From contig NZ_JAUEPL010000018.1 in NCBI RefSeq assembly GCF_030406405.1, positions 43,283 to 107,282 on the forward strand: DNA of 64,000 nucleotides, read 5' to 3'. The DNA comes from Streptomyces ficellus. GTDB taxonomy: Bacteria; Actinomycetota; Actinomycetes; Streptomycetales; Streptomycetaceae. A program made the translations under genes and the position numbers. The notes under the pieces are model-generated. The model had not been told where the DNA came from. It was given only the letters and a program-made list of their open reading frames with translations, and searched no databases. The stretch's first letter is position 1. Each line of letters opens with the position of its first letter. Shown here in pieces: positions 16,994-25,866 of this stretch.

Positions 16994-18184
16994 TCAGAGT
17001 CCGCCGGTCTGGACCAGGCGGTTGGGGGAGCCCTCGCTCACCATCAGTACGCCCTTGACCGACTGGTCGGCCAGCCATCCGGCGATGTCCCCGGGCGCGG
17101 CGCTCGGGTGCCTGCCCTTGAACAGGACGGCGACGCCCGCGACATGCGGACTGGCCATCGACGTACCGTTCAACGCCACGCTGCCGCCGCCGAGTCTGGC
17201 CGAGACGATCGCCGCGCCCGGCGCGTAGATCCACAGGCAGGGGCCGAAGTTGGAGAAGTCGGTCTCCTGGTCCCGCATGTTGGTCGCCCCGACCGTCACC
17301 ACCCGGTCGGCGCTCGCCGGGGAGACGCCGCAGGCGTCGGCACCGTCGTTGCCGGCGGCGACCACGGGGAGGACGCCGCTGTCGGACAGGGCGGTGGCCG
17401 CGTAGTTCACGGCGAAGCTCCTCGGCCCGCCCAGTGAGGCGTTGAGGATCGCCGGTTGCCTCGCGTTGCGGGCCACCCAGTCCAGCCCGGCGATGACCCC
17501 CGCGTTCGAGCCCCTGCCCTGGCAGTCGAGGACACGGACGCTCACCAGCGTCGCGGCCCGGGCGACGCCGTGGTTGGCGCCGCCGACCGTACCCGCGACA
17601 TGGGTTCCGTGGCCATGGCAGTCCTGGCCGTTGCGTCCGTCCCTGATCGCGTCGAAGCCGGGCACCGCGCGGCCGCCGAACTCCGAGTGCCGGTAGTCGA
17701 TACCGCTGTCGAGGATGAAGGCCGTGACGCCCGATCCCGTGCTGTTGACGTTGAACTGGTTGTCGAGCGGCAGATGGGGCTGGTCGATCCGGTCCAGGCC
17801 CCAACTGCTCGCGGGCACCCGAGGTGACGGCTCGCCGGCGGGGAGGGGCGCGACGCTCACCACGGCGTCCTGCTCGACGGCCTGGACCTCGGGGAGGTCG
17901 CGTACCGTCGCCAGCTGGGAGGCGTCGAGTCTGGCGGCGAAGCCACGCAGGGCTTTCTCGTAGGAGAAGAGGGGGGTGACCCCGACCCGCTGGGTCACCT
18001 GGGCCGACACGCTGTCCGGACTGAGGGTGACGATGTACTGGTCGGGGACGGGCGCCGTCGTGGTGTGCAGCGGCGCGGGGGCGGATCGACGGGGCTCCGG
18101 ACTGGGTTCGGCCGCGAAGGCGGGTGCGGCGAGGGGGATCAGCAGCAGGAACGCCGCGGCGCTGCAGCGTCGGGACAGCCTCAT
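16994..18184 (-). CDS. Secreted subtilisin-like serine protease (S8 family)
   Basis: 396-residue exported protease. Signal peptide ~1-24 (ends AFA). An inhibitor I9 propeptide follows (PDQYIVTLSPDSV, ~47-110), then the S8 catalytic domain with D159 (ILDSGID), H192 (CHGHGTHVAGTVGG), N279 (AAGNDGADACG) and S342 (NGTSMASPHVAG). Four cysteines at 189, 221, 285 and 316 probably make two disulfides. No C-terminal extension. ATG 18184 is chosen because the signal peptide begins there; the frame is open 70 codons further but without an export signal. A 7-1-7 palindrome lies just upstream. It is a typical extracellular nutrient protease of the proteinase K group. Confidence 0.93.
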   Translation of the reverse strand: MRLSRRCSAAAFLLLIPLAAPAFAAEPSPEPRRSAPAPLHTTTAPVPDQYIVTLSPDSVSAQVTQRVGVTPLFSYEKALRGFAARLDASQLATVRDLPEVQAVEQDAVVSVAPLPAGEPSPRVPASSWGLDRIDQPHLPLDNQFNVNSTGSGVTAFILDSGIDYRHSEFGGRAVPGFDAIRDGRNGQDCHGHGTHVAGTVGGANHGVARAATLVSVRVLDCQGRGSNAGVIAGLDWVARNARQPAILNASLGGPRSFAVNYAATALSDSGVLPVVAAGNDGADACGVSPASADRVVTVGATNMRDQETDFSNFGPCLWIYAPGAAIVSARLGGGSVALNGTSMASPHVAGVAVLFKGRHPSAAPGDIAGWLADQSVKGVLMVSEGSPNRLVQTGGL

Positions 18185-18204
18185 TCGATACTCCGTTCGG
18201 GAGT

Positions 18205-18219
18205 GTGACGCGGCGTCAC
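18205..18219. promoter_or_regulatory. 7-1-7 palindrome upstream of the protease
   Basis: GTGACGC-G-GCGTCAC, perfect arms, centred 28 bp before the protease ATG. Likely a regulator site or a leader hairpin; I cannot name the regulator. The remaining ~300-bp gap to hsp18 holds the hsp18 promoter and otherwise shows no gene. Confidence 0.45.
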
Positions 18220-18406
18220 CCAGTGCGCCACGACAGGGGCATTTGTAGAAAAGCAGGTGAAGGGCACACCCGGCCATCACCCACTGGAGCGATGCCGTTA
18301 CTCCCGGTGGGCGGAGGTGTGCGCGCCCCGGCGCTCGGAGGGGTGGTGTGCCGATGCGACGGGTTCGCGCCCCCGCCCGGCCCAACGACCGCATCTGAGC
18401 CGGTGC

Positions 18407-18436
18407 TTGTCAACTTTGTGGGTGTCAGGCTATATA
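18407..18436 (+). promoter_or_regulatory. hsp18 promoter
   Basis: -35 TTGTCA (18407-18412), 18-nt spacer, -10 TATATA (18431-18436), unusually AT-rich for this genome. A CTTGT ... ACAAG inverted pair (18406-18410 and 18437-18441) brackets it, which could be an operator for a heat-shock repressor such as RheA (inference). It does not match the HAIR or CIRCE consensus. Confidence 0.65.
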
Positions 18437-18485
18437 ACAAGCCGTAGGGCATCGCACGCAGAATCAAGCAAAGGAGTGACTTGTG

Positions 18486-18908
18486 ATGCTCATGCGTACT
18501 GACGCTGTCCGTGAACTCGACCGGATCGCTCAGCAGATGCTGGGCAGCGCAGTGCGCCCGGCGGCTATGCCGATGGACGCCTACCGCAACGAAGACGAGT
18601 TCGTCGTACACGTCGACCTGCCGGGCATCGACCCGGAGACCATCGACCTCGACATCGAGCAGAACGTGCTGACCATCACGGCCGAACGCCGCTCACCGGC
18701 CCCGAGCGGCACGCCGATGATCGCCTCCGAGCGCCCCACGGGCACCCACACCCGTCAGCTGCTGCTCGCCGACACCCTGGACACCGAACGGATCGACGCC
18801 TCGTACGACGCCGGAGTCCTCACCCTGCGGCTGCCGCTGTCGGAGAAGGCGAAGCCCCGGAAGATCAGGATCAGCTCCGGCGGATCCCCGCGCCGGCTCA
18901 CGGCCTGA
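18486..18908 (+). CDS. hsp18: Small heat-shock protein, Hsp20/Hsp18 family
   Basis: 140-residue cytoplasmic holdase chaperone. The alpha-crystallin domain spans ~30-128: [18 protein letters not shown], the [13 protein letters not shown] strand and [21 protein letters not shown]-terminal IRI (I-x-I type) anchors oligomers. The N-terminus [17 protein letters not shown] matches Hsp18 of streptomycetes. AGGAG lies ~10 nt before ATG 18486; GTG 18483 adds one residue and ATG 18492 is a third option. It has its own AT-rich promoter, pointing to heat induction. Confidence 0.9.
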   Translation: MLMRTDAVRELDRIAQQMLGSAVRPAAMPMDAYRNEDEFVVHVDLPGIDPETIDLDIEQNVLTITAERRSPAPSGTPMIASERPTGTHTRQLLLADTLDTERIDASYDAGVLTLRLPLSEKAKPRKIRISSGGSPRRLTA

Positions 18909-18951
18909 CGGTTCCCTCTCCCCTTCGAGGCTCCTTCGGCGGCCGACGGCT

Positions 18952-19007
18952 CTCCTTCGACGGCGCTTCTTCGACGGCGCTTCTTCGACGGCTCTCCTTC
19001 GACGGAA
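18952..19007. repeat. 14-bp tandem repeat, 4 copies
   Basis: Units CTCCTTCGACGGCG, CTTCTTCGACGGCG, CTTCTTCGACGGCT and CTCCTTCGACGGAA run head to tail between hsp18 and the DUF2267 gene, ending 18 nt before its start. Confidence 0.9.
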
Positions 19008-19024
19008 AAGGTCTCTCCCGGACG

Positions 19025-19465
19025 ATGCTCACCACTCTCCCCGCCGCGCGTCCCGCCGCGGCCACGACGTACCACCAGCTCATCGACCAGGTGCAGCGCA
19101 ACGGCCTCTACTCCACCCAGGCGCAGGCGGAAGCGGTCACCCGCAGCGTGCTGGCGGCGCTCGGCCGCCAGGTCACCGGAGAAGAACGGGTCGAACTCGC
19201 CCAGCGCCTCCCCAAGGAGGTGGCCCGCGAGTTCGCCTCGCAGGTCCCCGCCACCGAGCCGCTGAGCGGATTCGGGTTCGTGCAGGACGTGGCCGCCCGG
19301 ACCGGGACCGGGGCGGGGGCAGCCCGCTGGGACGTCGGCTCCGTCCTGCGGGCCGTCGCCCAGCTCGCCGGGCCCGGCCTCGTCGACCGCATCCTGGCCC
19401 AACTCCCCAACGGCTACGCCCTCCTGTTCGGCCAGGTGCGGCTGCCGCGGCCACAGGCTTCCTGA
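19025..19465 (+). CDS. DUF2267 protein
   Basis: 146-residue soluble protein. TYHQLIDQVQRNGLYSTQAQAEA ... VLAALGRQVTGEERVELAQRLP is the DUF2267 pattern (an all-helical domain of unknown function, often near stress genes). The second half repeats the theme (FVQDVAARTG ... VLRAVAQLAGPGLVDRILAQLP). ATG 19025 is the first start; GGAAAAGG lies ~12 nt upstream. It lies just downstream of hsp18 on the same strand, so co-expression under stress is possible. A strong terminator follows. Confidence 0.82.
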   Translation: MLTTLPAARPAAATTYHQLIDQVQRNGLYSTQAQAEAVTRSVLAALGRQVTGEERVELAQRLPKEVAREFASQVPATEPLSGFGFVQDVAARTGTGAGAARWDVGSVLRAVAQLAGPGLVDRILAQLPNGYALLFGQVRLPRPQAS

Positions 19466-19499
19466 CACCACGGCACTTCCCCGGCCCTTCCCCGCATCC

Positions 19500-19531
19500 G
19501 GTGGCGCCCGCCCTCCGCGGCGGGCGCCACC
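19500..19531 (+). terminator. Strong hairpin terminator after the DUF2267 gene
   Basis: GGTGGCGCCCGCC and GGCGGGCGCCACC are perfect 13-bp arms around a 6-nt loop, 35 nt after the stop. This is one of the strongest stems in the window. Confidence 0.75.
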
Positions 19532-19576
19532 GCCGTGCCGGGCACCGGAGATCGTCTTCGAGGCACACTTGACCCC

Positions 19577-19987
19577 GTGAGCGAGGGAAGAAGCGATCAG
19601 CAGCCCCATGGGGACGGCCACGACCACATACGTGAGGACGACGACCGGCCCCGCAGGGGGCCGGTCGTGTGCATGGCGTTGCTCGTCCCCGCCGTGGGCG
19701 CGGCCGGTGGGGCGGCGGGGCCGCTGTTCCGGGGCGCGACGTCCCTCGGCGGACCCCTGCTTTTCGTGTCGGCCGCCGTGGCGTTCCTCGTCTGCTTCGC
19801 CGCCCTGTCCCTGGGCGCCGTGTGGACCCTCGACAAGCTCTCGCGCGCCGTCGCGCACATGCGCCGGGGGCGGCACGGCGACGAGCGGCACGGCGACGCC
19901 CCCGGTCACCGCCGCGCCACCCGTGCCGCGCCCCAAGAGCCCCCATCCGAGGACCCCTGGGGCGGGGGCGCGGCGTCAGGCCTGTAG
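19577..19987 (+). CDS. Hypothetical two-helix membrane protein
   Basis: 136 residues, not recognised. A charged head ([21 protein letters not shown]) is followed by two membrane segments (~30-50 and ~57-80) and a polar, His/Arg-rich tail. GTG 19577 is chosen because the alternative GTG 19535 lies immediately beside the terminator hairpin; no good ribosome site is seen for either, so the start is uncertain. Its 3' end overlaps the convergent phosphoglucomutase gene by 12 bp. Confidence 0.55.
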   Translation: MSEGRSDQQPHGDGHDHIREDDDRPRRGPVVCMALLVPAVGAAGGAAGPLFRGATSLGGPLLFVSAAVAFLVCFAALSLGAVWTLDKLSRAVAHMRRGRHGDERHGDAPGHRRATRAAPQEPPSEDPWGGGAASGL

Positions 19988-21616
19988 GGCCGCCGATACG
20001 ACGGCCTGGGCCTCCTCCTGCACACGGCTCAGGTGGTCGGGGCCCCGGAAGGACTCCGCGTACACCTTGTAGACGTCCTCGGTGCCCGAAGGGCGTGCGG
20101 CGAACCAGGCGCCGGCGGTGGACACCTTGATGCCCCCGATGGGCGCCCCGTTGCCCGGGGCCTTCGTGAGCACCGAGGTGATCGGCTCGCCCGCGAGGGT
20201 GTCGGCGGTCACCTGGGCGGGGGAGAGGCGGCTGAGCGCGGCCTTCTCCTCCCGCGTGGCGGGCGCGTCGACACGCGCGTACGCGGGCTCGCCGAACCGG
20301 GCGGTGAGTTCCGCGTAACGCTCGCTCGGCGTGCGCCCCGTCACCGCCAGCATCTCGGACGCCAGCAGCGCCAGGACGATGCCGTCCTTGTCGGTCGTCC
20401 ACACCGAGCCGTCACGGCGCAGGAAGGAGGCCCCGGCGGACTCCTCGCCGCCGAACCCGAGCGTGCCGCCGGCCAGCCCCTCCACGAACCACTTGAACCC
20501 GACCGGGACCTCGACGAGTTCACGGCCGAGGTCGGCGGCCACCCGGTCGATCATGCCGGAGGACACCAGCGTCTTGCCGACACCCGCGCCGGCCGGCCAG
20601 TTCTCGCGGTGCCGGTAGAGGTAGTCGATCGCGGTGGCGAGGTAGTGATTGGGGTTCATCAGCCCGCCGTCCGGGGTCACGATGCCGTGCCGGTCGGCGT
20701 CCGCGTCATTGCCGGTGGCGATCCGGAACCGGTCGCGGTTGTCGATCAGCGACGCCATCGCGTACGGCGACGAGCAGTCCATCCGGATCTTGCCGTCCCA
20801 GTCGAGCGTCATGAACCGCCAGGTCGGGTCGGTGTACGGGTTGACCACCGTGAGGTCGAGGCGGTGTTCCTCGGCGATGCGGCCCCAGTACGCCACCGAC
20901 GCCCCGCCCAGCGGATCGGCGCCGATGCGCAGCCCCGCGGCCCGCACGGCGTCCAGGTCCAGTACGGACGGCAGGTCCCGGACGTACGTGCCGAGGAAGT
21001 CGTACCGCCCGGTCGTCGGGGCCGCCAGCGCGCGGGCGTAGGGCAGCCGCCGCACGTCCTTCAGGCCACCCGTGATGAGCTCGTTGGCGCGCTCCTGGAT
21101 CCAGCCGGTCGTCTCCGAGCCCGCGGGCCCGCCGTTGGGCGGGTTGTACTTGAACCCGCCGTCCGCGGGCGGATTGTGCGAGGGGGTGACGACCACACCG
21201 TCCGCGAGCCCGGAGGCGCGGCCGCGGTTGTGGGCGAGGATGGCGTGCGAGACGGCCGGGGTCGGGGTGTACCCGTCGGCGGAGTCGATGAGCACGGTCA
21301 CGCCGTTGGCGGCGAAGACCTCCACGGCGGTCACCCGGGCGGGCTCGGACAGCGCGTGGGTGTCCGCGCCGAGGAACAGCGGCCCGTCGATGCCCTGCCG
21401 GGCCCGGTAGTCGCAGATCGCCTGGCTCGTGGCGGCGATGTGGTCCTCGTTGAACGCCACGGCGAGGGAGGACCCGCGGTGCCCCGAGGTGCCGAACGCG
21501 ACCCGCTGGTCCGGTTCGGCCGGGTCGGGGTGCAAGGTGTAGTACGCGGTGACCAGTCGGGCCACATCGATGAGATCCTCCGGCCGCGTCGGCTGTCCCG
21601 CGCGCTCGTTCGGCAT
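19976..21616 (-). CDS. pgm: Phosphoglucomutase (alpha-D-glucose phosphate-specific)
   Basis: 546-residue enzyme interconverting glucose 1- and 6-phosphate. The phosphoserine loop TPSHNPP, the Mg loop [10 protein letters not shown], the sugar-specificity loop [11 protein letters not shown] and the phosphate-binding [10 protein letters not shown] are all present, and length fits the ~546-residue bacterial Pgm. ATG 21616 with GGAG nearby is chosen over an upstream in-frame ATG at 21664. It may serve UDP-glucose supply, with the UDP-glucose dehydrogenase gene 2 kb away. Confidence 0.95.
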   Translation of the reverse strand: MPNERAGQPTRPEDLIDVARLVTAYYTLHPDPAEPDQRVAFGTSGHRGSSLAVAFNEDHIAATSQAICDYRARQGIDGPLFLGADTHALSEPARVTAVEVFAANGVTVLIDSADGYTPTPAVSHAILAHNRGRASGLADGVVVTPSHNPPADGGFKYNPPNGGPAGSETTGWIQERANELITGGLKDVRRLPYARALAAPTTGRYDFLGTYVRDLPSVLDLDAVRAAGLRIGADPLGGASVAYWGRIAEEHRLDLTVVNPYTDPTWRFMTLDWDGKIRMDCSSPYAMASLIDNRDRFRIATGNDADADRHGIVTPDGGLMNPNHYLATAIDYLYRHRENWPAGAGVGKTLVSSGMIDRVAADLGRELVEVPVGFKWFVEGLAGGTLGFGGEESAGASFLRRDGSVWTTDKDGIVLALLASEMLAVTGRTPSERYAELTARFGEPAYARVDAPATREEKAALSRLSPAQVTADTLAGEPITSVLTKAPGNGAPIGGIKVSTAGAWFAARPSGTEDVYKVYAESFRGPDHLSRVQEEAQAVVSAALQA

Positions 21617-21756
21617 CTGTTCCACTCCTCCGCATCGGTCGTGTGTGACCAGTACACGAGCCATGATCGCCCGTCGTGCCGTGTTCCGTCCCGCCGCCCC
21701 TCCGTGCCGGCGTCCCCGGCGGGCATGCCCAGCGTGCGGCGGGGCACCCGTACCGC

Positions 21757-22320
21757 ATGGCGATTTTCCGGAAGTTGGCCCGTCCGCTGCTGGCGTCCAC
21801 GTTCGTCACCGGCGGACTGCACGTACTGCGCGACCCCAAACCCGTTGTCCCCCTGGCCGAACCGGTGGCTCGGCCCGTCGCCGCCAGGATCCCGGGGCTG
21901 CCCGACGATCCCGAGCGGCTGGTGCGCGTCAACGCCGCCGTCCAGGCAGGCGCCGGGGCGCTGTTCGCCCTCGGGCGCTTTCCCCGGCTGTCCGCCCTCG
22001 CTCTGGCCACCACGCTCATCCCGACGACGCTCGCCGGACACGCGTACTGGAACGTGGAGGACCCCGAGGAACGCGCACGGCAGCGCGTCCACTTCTACAA
22101 GAACGTCGCCCTGCTGGGCGGCCTGCTGATCGCGGTCGCCGACACGCACGGCAAGCCGTCCCTCGCCTACCGCTCCCGCCGCGCGGCCACCACCGGCCGG
22201 CGCGCCGCCCGGACCCGGTCGCGCTCGGCCCGCCGCGCGGTCGAGGCGGCCACGGCCCACACGGCGGCCCGGGCCAGGACCACGGCGCACACCATCGGCG
22301 CCCGGGTGCCGACGCCGTAG
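21757..22320 (+). CDS. DoxX-family membrane protein
   Basis: 187 residues with four hydrophobic segments and the DoxX pattern: [21 protein letters not shown] at the start, [20 protein letters not shown] and HAYWN (near residue 97). The C-terminal ~45 residues are a basic Arg/Ala/Thr tail, common in actinomycete DoxX proteins. Redox or quinone-related roles are proposed for the family, but the function here is unknown. ATG 21757 follows pgm divergently. Confidence 0.82.
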   Translation: MAIFRKLARPLLASTFVTGGLHVLRDPKPVVPLAEPVARPVAARIPGLPDDPERLVRVNAAVQAGAGALFALGRFPRLSALALATTLIPTTLAGHAYWNVEDPEERARQRVHFYKNVALLGGLLIAVADTHGKPSLAYRSRRAATTGRRAARTRSRSARRAVEAATAHTAARARTTAHTIGARVPTP

Positions 22321-22349
22321 CGGGAGGGCGCGGGGCAGGGGAGGGCCGC

Positions 22350-23243
22350 ATGGGCGAGATCTCGGTCGGTACGTGTGCGTGGACGGACCCGGCACTGGTC
22401 CGCAGCGGGTGGTACCCGCCCGGACGGCGCGACGCGGCGGGACGGTTGCGGTACTACGCCGAACGGTTCCCCGTGGTGGAGGTCGACTCCACCTACTACG
22501 GGCTGCCCTCGGTCCGCAACAGCCTCCTGTGGGCCGAACGCACGCCACCGGGATTCCGCTTCGACGTCAAGGCGTTCTCCCTGCTCACCGGCCACCCGAC
22601 GCGGCCGGCCGCGCTGCCCGCCGACTTACGCCCCGCCCTCGCCCGGCACGGCCGGACGACGGGGTACGGCGACGGCGATCCCGGGCTGCTCGACGAGGTG
22701 TGGCAGCGCTTCAGCGCCGCGCTGCACCCGCTGCGCGAAGCACGCCGCCTGGGAACCGTACTGTTCCAGTTCCCTCCGTGGTTCGCGCCCGGCGCACGGG
22801 CGGAGGCGGTCCTCGACCGGGTCAGGAAACGCGCGGCCGACTGGCCCATGGCGGTGGAGTTCCGACACCCGGACTGGTGGCGGGAGGACCGGCGGGCCGG
22901 CACGGTGGCGCTGCTTCGGGACCTGGACGCCGCCGCCGTGGCCGTGGACATGGTGCAGGGCCTGCCCACCTCGATACCTCCCGTCACGCCGGTCACCACC
23001 GACGAGCTCGCGGTCGTCCGCTTCCACGGCCGCAGTACCGCGTGGGGAACCGGCACCAAGGAGGACCGGTTCCGTCACACGTACACGGCCGAGGAGCTGG
23101 AGGAGTGGGTGCCGCGCCTGCGCGCCATGGCCGGGCAGGTCGAACAGCTGCACGTGCTGTTCAACACCTGCTGCGGCGACGCGGCGGTACGGGCCGCCGA
23201 GTCCATGAAGCAGCTGCTCGACATCGGCGACCCGAAATGGTGA
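22350..23243 (+). CDS. DUF72 protein
   Basis: 297-residue TIM-barrel-like protein of the DUF72 (YecE) family: SVGTCAWTDPALVRSGWYPPG at the N-terminus, YAERFPVVEVDSTYYGLPS, FRFDVKAFSLLTGH, VLFQFPPWF, VEFRHPDWW and VVRFHGR are the conserved family blocks. The biochemical function of the family is not established. ATG 22350 has GGGGAGGG at the proper distance; it follows the DoxX gene by 29 nt and is probably co-transcribed. Confidence 0.88.
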   Translation: MGEISVGTCAWTDPALVRSGWYPPGRRDAAGRLRYYAERFPVVEVDSTYYGLPSVRNSLLWAERTPPGFRFDVKAFSLLTGHPTRPAALPADLRPALARHGRTTGYGDGDPGLLDEVWQRFSAALHPLREARRLGTVLFQFPPWFAPGARAEAVLDRVRKRAADWPMAVEFRHPDWWREDRRAGTVALLRDLDAAAVAVDMVQGLPTSIPPVTPVTTDELAVVRFHGRSTAWGTGTKEDRFRHTYTAEELEEWVPRLRAMAGQVEQLHVLFNTCCGDAAVRAAESMKQLLDIGDPKW

Positions 23244-23327
23244 CGGCGGGGACCTCGGCGTGGAACAGGGCACGCATTGAGGGCACGTCACCGGGTAGGC
23301 GCACATTACGGAACTCCAGGAGGTGCC

Positions 23328-23474
23328 ATGTCCGGACTGATGACGCGGATCAAGCAGTTCACTCGTAGCCCGCAGGGCCGGCGGACGGTCCAGTCCGCGC
23401 GGCGGGCCGCGGCCGACCCGCGCAAGCGCTCCCAGGCGCGCCAGCTGCTCGGCCGGCTGCGCGGGCGCCGCTGA
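23328..23474 (+). CDS. Small basic hypothetical protein
   Basis: 48 residues, strongly basic (MSGLMTRIKQFTRSPQGRR ... LLGRLRGRR) with no hydrophobic segment. Similar very short basic proteins are common in streptomycetes, with unknown function; nucleic-acid binding is possible from charge alone. CCAGGAGG sits 5 nt before ATG 23328, a near-perfect ribosome site that supports a real gene. An elaborate inverted-repeat structure follows. Confidence 0.65.
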   Translation: MSGLMTRIKQFTRSPQGRRTVQSARRAAADPRKRSQARQLLGRLRGRR

Positions 23475-23483
23475 TCGCGGCTC

Positions 23484-23587
23484 CGGCCGGCCCGGGACGG
23501 TCGGTGGCGGCGGCTGACGCGCCGCCGCCGACTCCGTAGGCGCCGCCCCCCTCCCGAGGCGCCCGCGAAGCCGTCCCGGGCCGGCCG
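23484..23587. terminator. Nested inverted-repeat structure downstream of the small basic gene
   Basis: Outer arms 23484-23500 and 23571-23587 are a perfect 17-bp inverted repeat (core GGCCCGGGACGG). Inside, GGCGGCGGC (23506-23514) and GCCGCCGCC (23521-23529) form a 9-bp stem with a 6-nt loop. The inner stem could terminate the small gene; the outer arms could form a larger cruciform. Confidence 0.55.
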
Positions 23588-23754
23588 AGGCGTGCCCGGG
23601 GATCGCGCCCGAGGAGCCGTGCCCGGACGAGGCCGCCGGATCACCCGTCTGCCCCGGAGCGGTGGCCCGTGCGCTGACATCGGCAGCAAGCTGGCGTTTC
23701 CGCGTACGGAGCGGCAGCAGCCCCTGCTGGGTCGCCGGGTGTCGGGAGAGTCGA

Positions 23755-25098
23755 GTGCGTGTTGCCATCGTCGGGCAGGGTTATGTCGGAGTGACGGGGG
23801 CCGTGGCCCTTGCCCGGCAGGGCCATCAGGTGACAGGCATCGAACGGGAGCCGGCCAGGCTGGCCGCGCTGGAGGCGGGCCGGACACCGGTGTCCGAGCC
23901 GGGCCTCCAGGAGGAGCTGTCGCTGGCCATGCAGACCGGCCGGCTCAACTTCGCCGCCGACCTGAAGCACACGCACGTCAGAGAACCCTTCGAGGCCGTC
24001 CTGATCACGGTGGGATCGCCGCCCGACGAGACCGGGGCCGCCGACCTCTCCCAGGTGACGTCGGCCCTCCTCGACGTGGCGGCACTCCTGCCGGCACCGG
24101 CCGTGGTGCTGAAGTCCACGGTTCCTCCCGGCACCAGCACCCGGCTCCTCCAGGCCCACCCGCAGCTGCGCGACCGCTACGCCTACAACCCCGAGTTCCT
24201 CAACCAGGGCAGCGCGCTGGACGACTGGACGACGCCGTCGCGGACCGTGGTCGGCCTGTGGTCGCAGAGCGTCCTGCCGGTGCTGCACCGGCTGTACGGG
24301 GAGCTGGCCTGCCCCTGGGTGGTGACCAGTCCCGACACCGCCGAGATGATCAAGTACGCCAGCAACAGCTTCCTCGCCATGAAGATCAGCTTCGCCAACG
24401 AGATGGCCAGGCTGTGCGCCACGCCGGACCTGAACATCGACAAGGTGATGCAGGGCGCCGGACTCGATCCGCGCATCGGCCACGCCTTCCTCCAGCCGGG
24501 CCTGGGCTTCGGTGACTCCTGCCTGCCCAAGGACACCGCGGCACTGGCCCATTGGGCCGCCGCACGGGGCGTACCGACACCCCTGCTGGACGCGGCCATC
24601 GCCGTCAACCGCGCACAGCCCGGACTCGTGGGCGACATGCTCCGCCAGGAACTCGGCGACGACCTCGCCGGCAGCGAGATCGCGGTCCTCGGCGCGCGCT
24701 ACGAGCCGTGGAGCGACGACATGCGGGCGGCGCCCAGCCGGGCCCTTGTTCCGCGCCTGGTCGCCGAGGCGGCGGCCGTCCGCGTCTGGGACCCGGCCAC
24801 CGACGCCGAGCACCTGCGGCGGCTGTTCCCCGGCGCCCAGCCGTGCCTGGAGCTGGCCACCGCCGTGCAGGGCGCCCGCGCGGTCGTCATCCTCACCGAG
24901 TGGCCCGAGACGATCGAGGCGGACTGGTCGCTGCTGGCCGCCCGGATGGCACCGCCCGCGGTGATCGTGGACGGCAAGAACTGCCTGCTGCCCGACCGGC
25001 TGACCGGGCTGCCCCTGACGTACCGGAGTGTCGGCAACCGCCTCCCCGACCTCGTCGCCGCGCCCGCCGGCACACCACGCCCCGCGACCAACGCCTGA
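23755..25098 (+). CDS. UDP-glucose/UDP-sugar 6-dehydrogenase
   Basis: 447-residue NAD-dependent dehydrogenase oxidising the C6 of a UDP-sugar to the uronate. NAD-binding GQGYVG at 7-12, STVPPGT at 121-127, NPEFLNQGSA (145-154), the YASNSFLAMKISF helix and the catalytic cysteine C256 in GFGDSCLPKD are present. UDP-GlcA would serve capsule or cell-wall glycans. The bulky residue often following STVPPGT varies, so UDP-ManNAc dehydrogenase is less likely but not excluded. GTG 23755 has GGGAGAG 5 nt upstream. No glycosyltransferases are adjacent. Confidence 0.88.
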   Translation: MRVAIVGQGYVGVTGAVALARQGHQVTGIEREPARLAALEAGRTPVSEPGLQEELSLAMQTGRLNFAADLKHTHVREPFEAVLITVGSPPDETGAADLSQVTSALLDVAALLPAPAVVLKSTVPPGTSTRLLQAHPQLRDRYAYNPEFLNQGSALDDWTTPSRTVVGLWSQSVLPVLHRLYGELACPWVVTSPDTAEMIKYASNSFLAMKISFANEMARLCATPDLNIDKVMQGAGLDPRIGHAFLQPGLGFGDSCLPKDTAALAHWAAARGVPTPLLDAAIAVNRAQPGLVGDMLRQELGDDLAGSEIAVLGARYEPWSDDMRAAPSRALVPRLVAEAAAVRVWDPATDAEHLRRLFPGAQPCLELATAVQGARAVVILTEWPETIEADWSLLAARMAPPAVIVDGKNCLLPDRLTGLPLTYRSVGNRLPDLVAAPAGTPRPATNA

Positions 25099-25131
25099 CC
25101 GGCCCCCGCCGCCGCACGGGCGAACGGCGAC

Positions 25132-25162
25132 GCGCCCCACCCCGGCCGCCGGGGCGGGGCGC
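25132..25162. terminator. Bidirectional terminator between UDP-glucose dehydrogenase and cyt-like genes
   Basis: GCGCCCC-a-CCCCGG and CCGGGG-c-GGGGCGC make a 13-bp stem with one mismatch and a 3-nt loop between two convergent genes, so it can end both transcripts. Confidence 0.75.
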
Positions 25163-25172
25163 TCCGCGGTGA

Positions 25173-25769
25173 TCAGGCGGCGGCCGGCAACTCCCGGCGT
25201 ACGGTGATGGCGTTGAGGCGGATCGTGTACTGCGCGACGTCCTCCACGGTCAGCGCCCGGACGGCCTCGGGACTCAGAGCGACCGTCACATTGACGCAGA
25301 ACGCGACGGCGTACAGGAACCCCTCGGTCTCCTCGTCCTGGAGGGCGAACAGCAGGTTGTAGTAGTAGCTGGTGCCGTCCGGCTCCTCGCGGTAGAAGGA
25401 GAGGTGGGTGCCCTCCTGCCGGTCCAGGTCCACAAAGGCGTGCGTGAGCGCACGCTCGGCCTTGTCCCAGAAGGCGGGGTTGGCGAACGGCTGCGGAAGG
25501 GCCTGGCGCACGGCCTCCTTGAGGGACAGCACCATGACGCTGACAGGGGCGGTCTCCTGGAGCCCCCAGCCACGGATGATCTTCACGGTCGAGCTGTCGG
25601 GGATGCCGCTCGCCGCCCTGCTGATCTCACCGAAGTCGAAGTCCACCGTCGCCGGGGCGATCGCGTGCTGGAACCTGGCCTCGACGGCCCGTGCCTGCTC
25701 CATGAAGGACGACCCCACCTCGAAGACCGTTGTGAAGGTCGTCTTCTCGGCGGCGATCCGGTCAACCAT
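25173..25769 (-). CDS. Cyt-type cytolytic delta-endotoxin-like protein
   Basis: 198 residues resembling the Cyt1/Cyt2 pore-forming toxins of Bacillus thuringiensis. Shared landmarks from memory of Cyt2: FTTVFEV near 12-18 (NTVFYV in Cyt2), FQHAIAPATVDFDF near 33-46, GIPDSSTVK at 55-63, VSVMV at 76-80, the FW pair at 100-101, and TSYYYNLLFALQDEE at 133-147 (TSYYYNILFSIQNED in Cyt2). Cyt protoxins are ~250-260 residues and lose both ends on activation; this protein matches just the processed core and has no signal peptide. ATG 25769 has GAGGAG 6 nt upstream, and a possible -10 lies near 25812-25817. It is a single gene with no immunity or secretion partner. Target unknown; insect, amoebal or microbial membranes are all possible (inference). 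Confidence 0.85.
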   Translation of the reverse strand: MVDRIAAEKTTFTTVFEVGSSFMEQARAVEARFQHAIAPATVDFDFGEISRAASGIPDSSTVKIIRGWGLQETAPVSVMVLSLKEAVRQALPQPFANPAFWDKAERALTHAFVDLDRQEGTHLSFYREEPDGTSYYYNLLFALQDEETEGFLYAVAFCVNVTVALSPEAVRALTVEDVAQYTIRLNAITVRRELPAAA

Positions 25770-25866
25770 GGCTGCTCCTCGCGGGTAGGAAGTGATCGCG
25801 CCCGGTCGGTCAGTATGCCGCCCCCCCGCACGACCCCCGCACCGGCGTCCGTACCGTGCCGCTCAC

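Noticed and set aside
18406..18441. HspR/HAIR or CIRCE element before hsp18
   Set aside because: The arms CTTGT/ACAAG do not fit CTTGAGT-N7-ACTCAAG or the CIRCE consensus in sequence or spacing.
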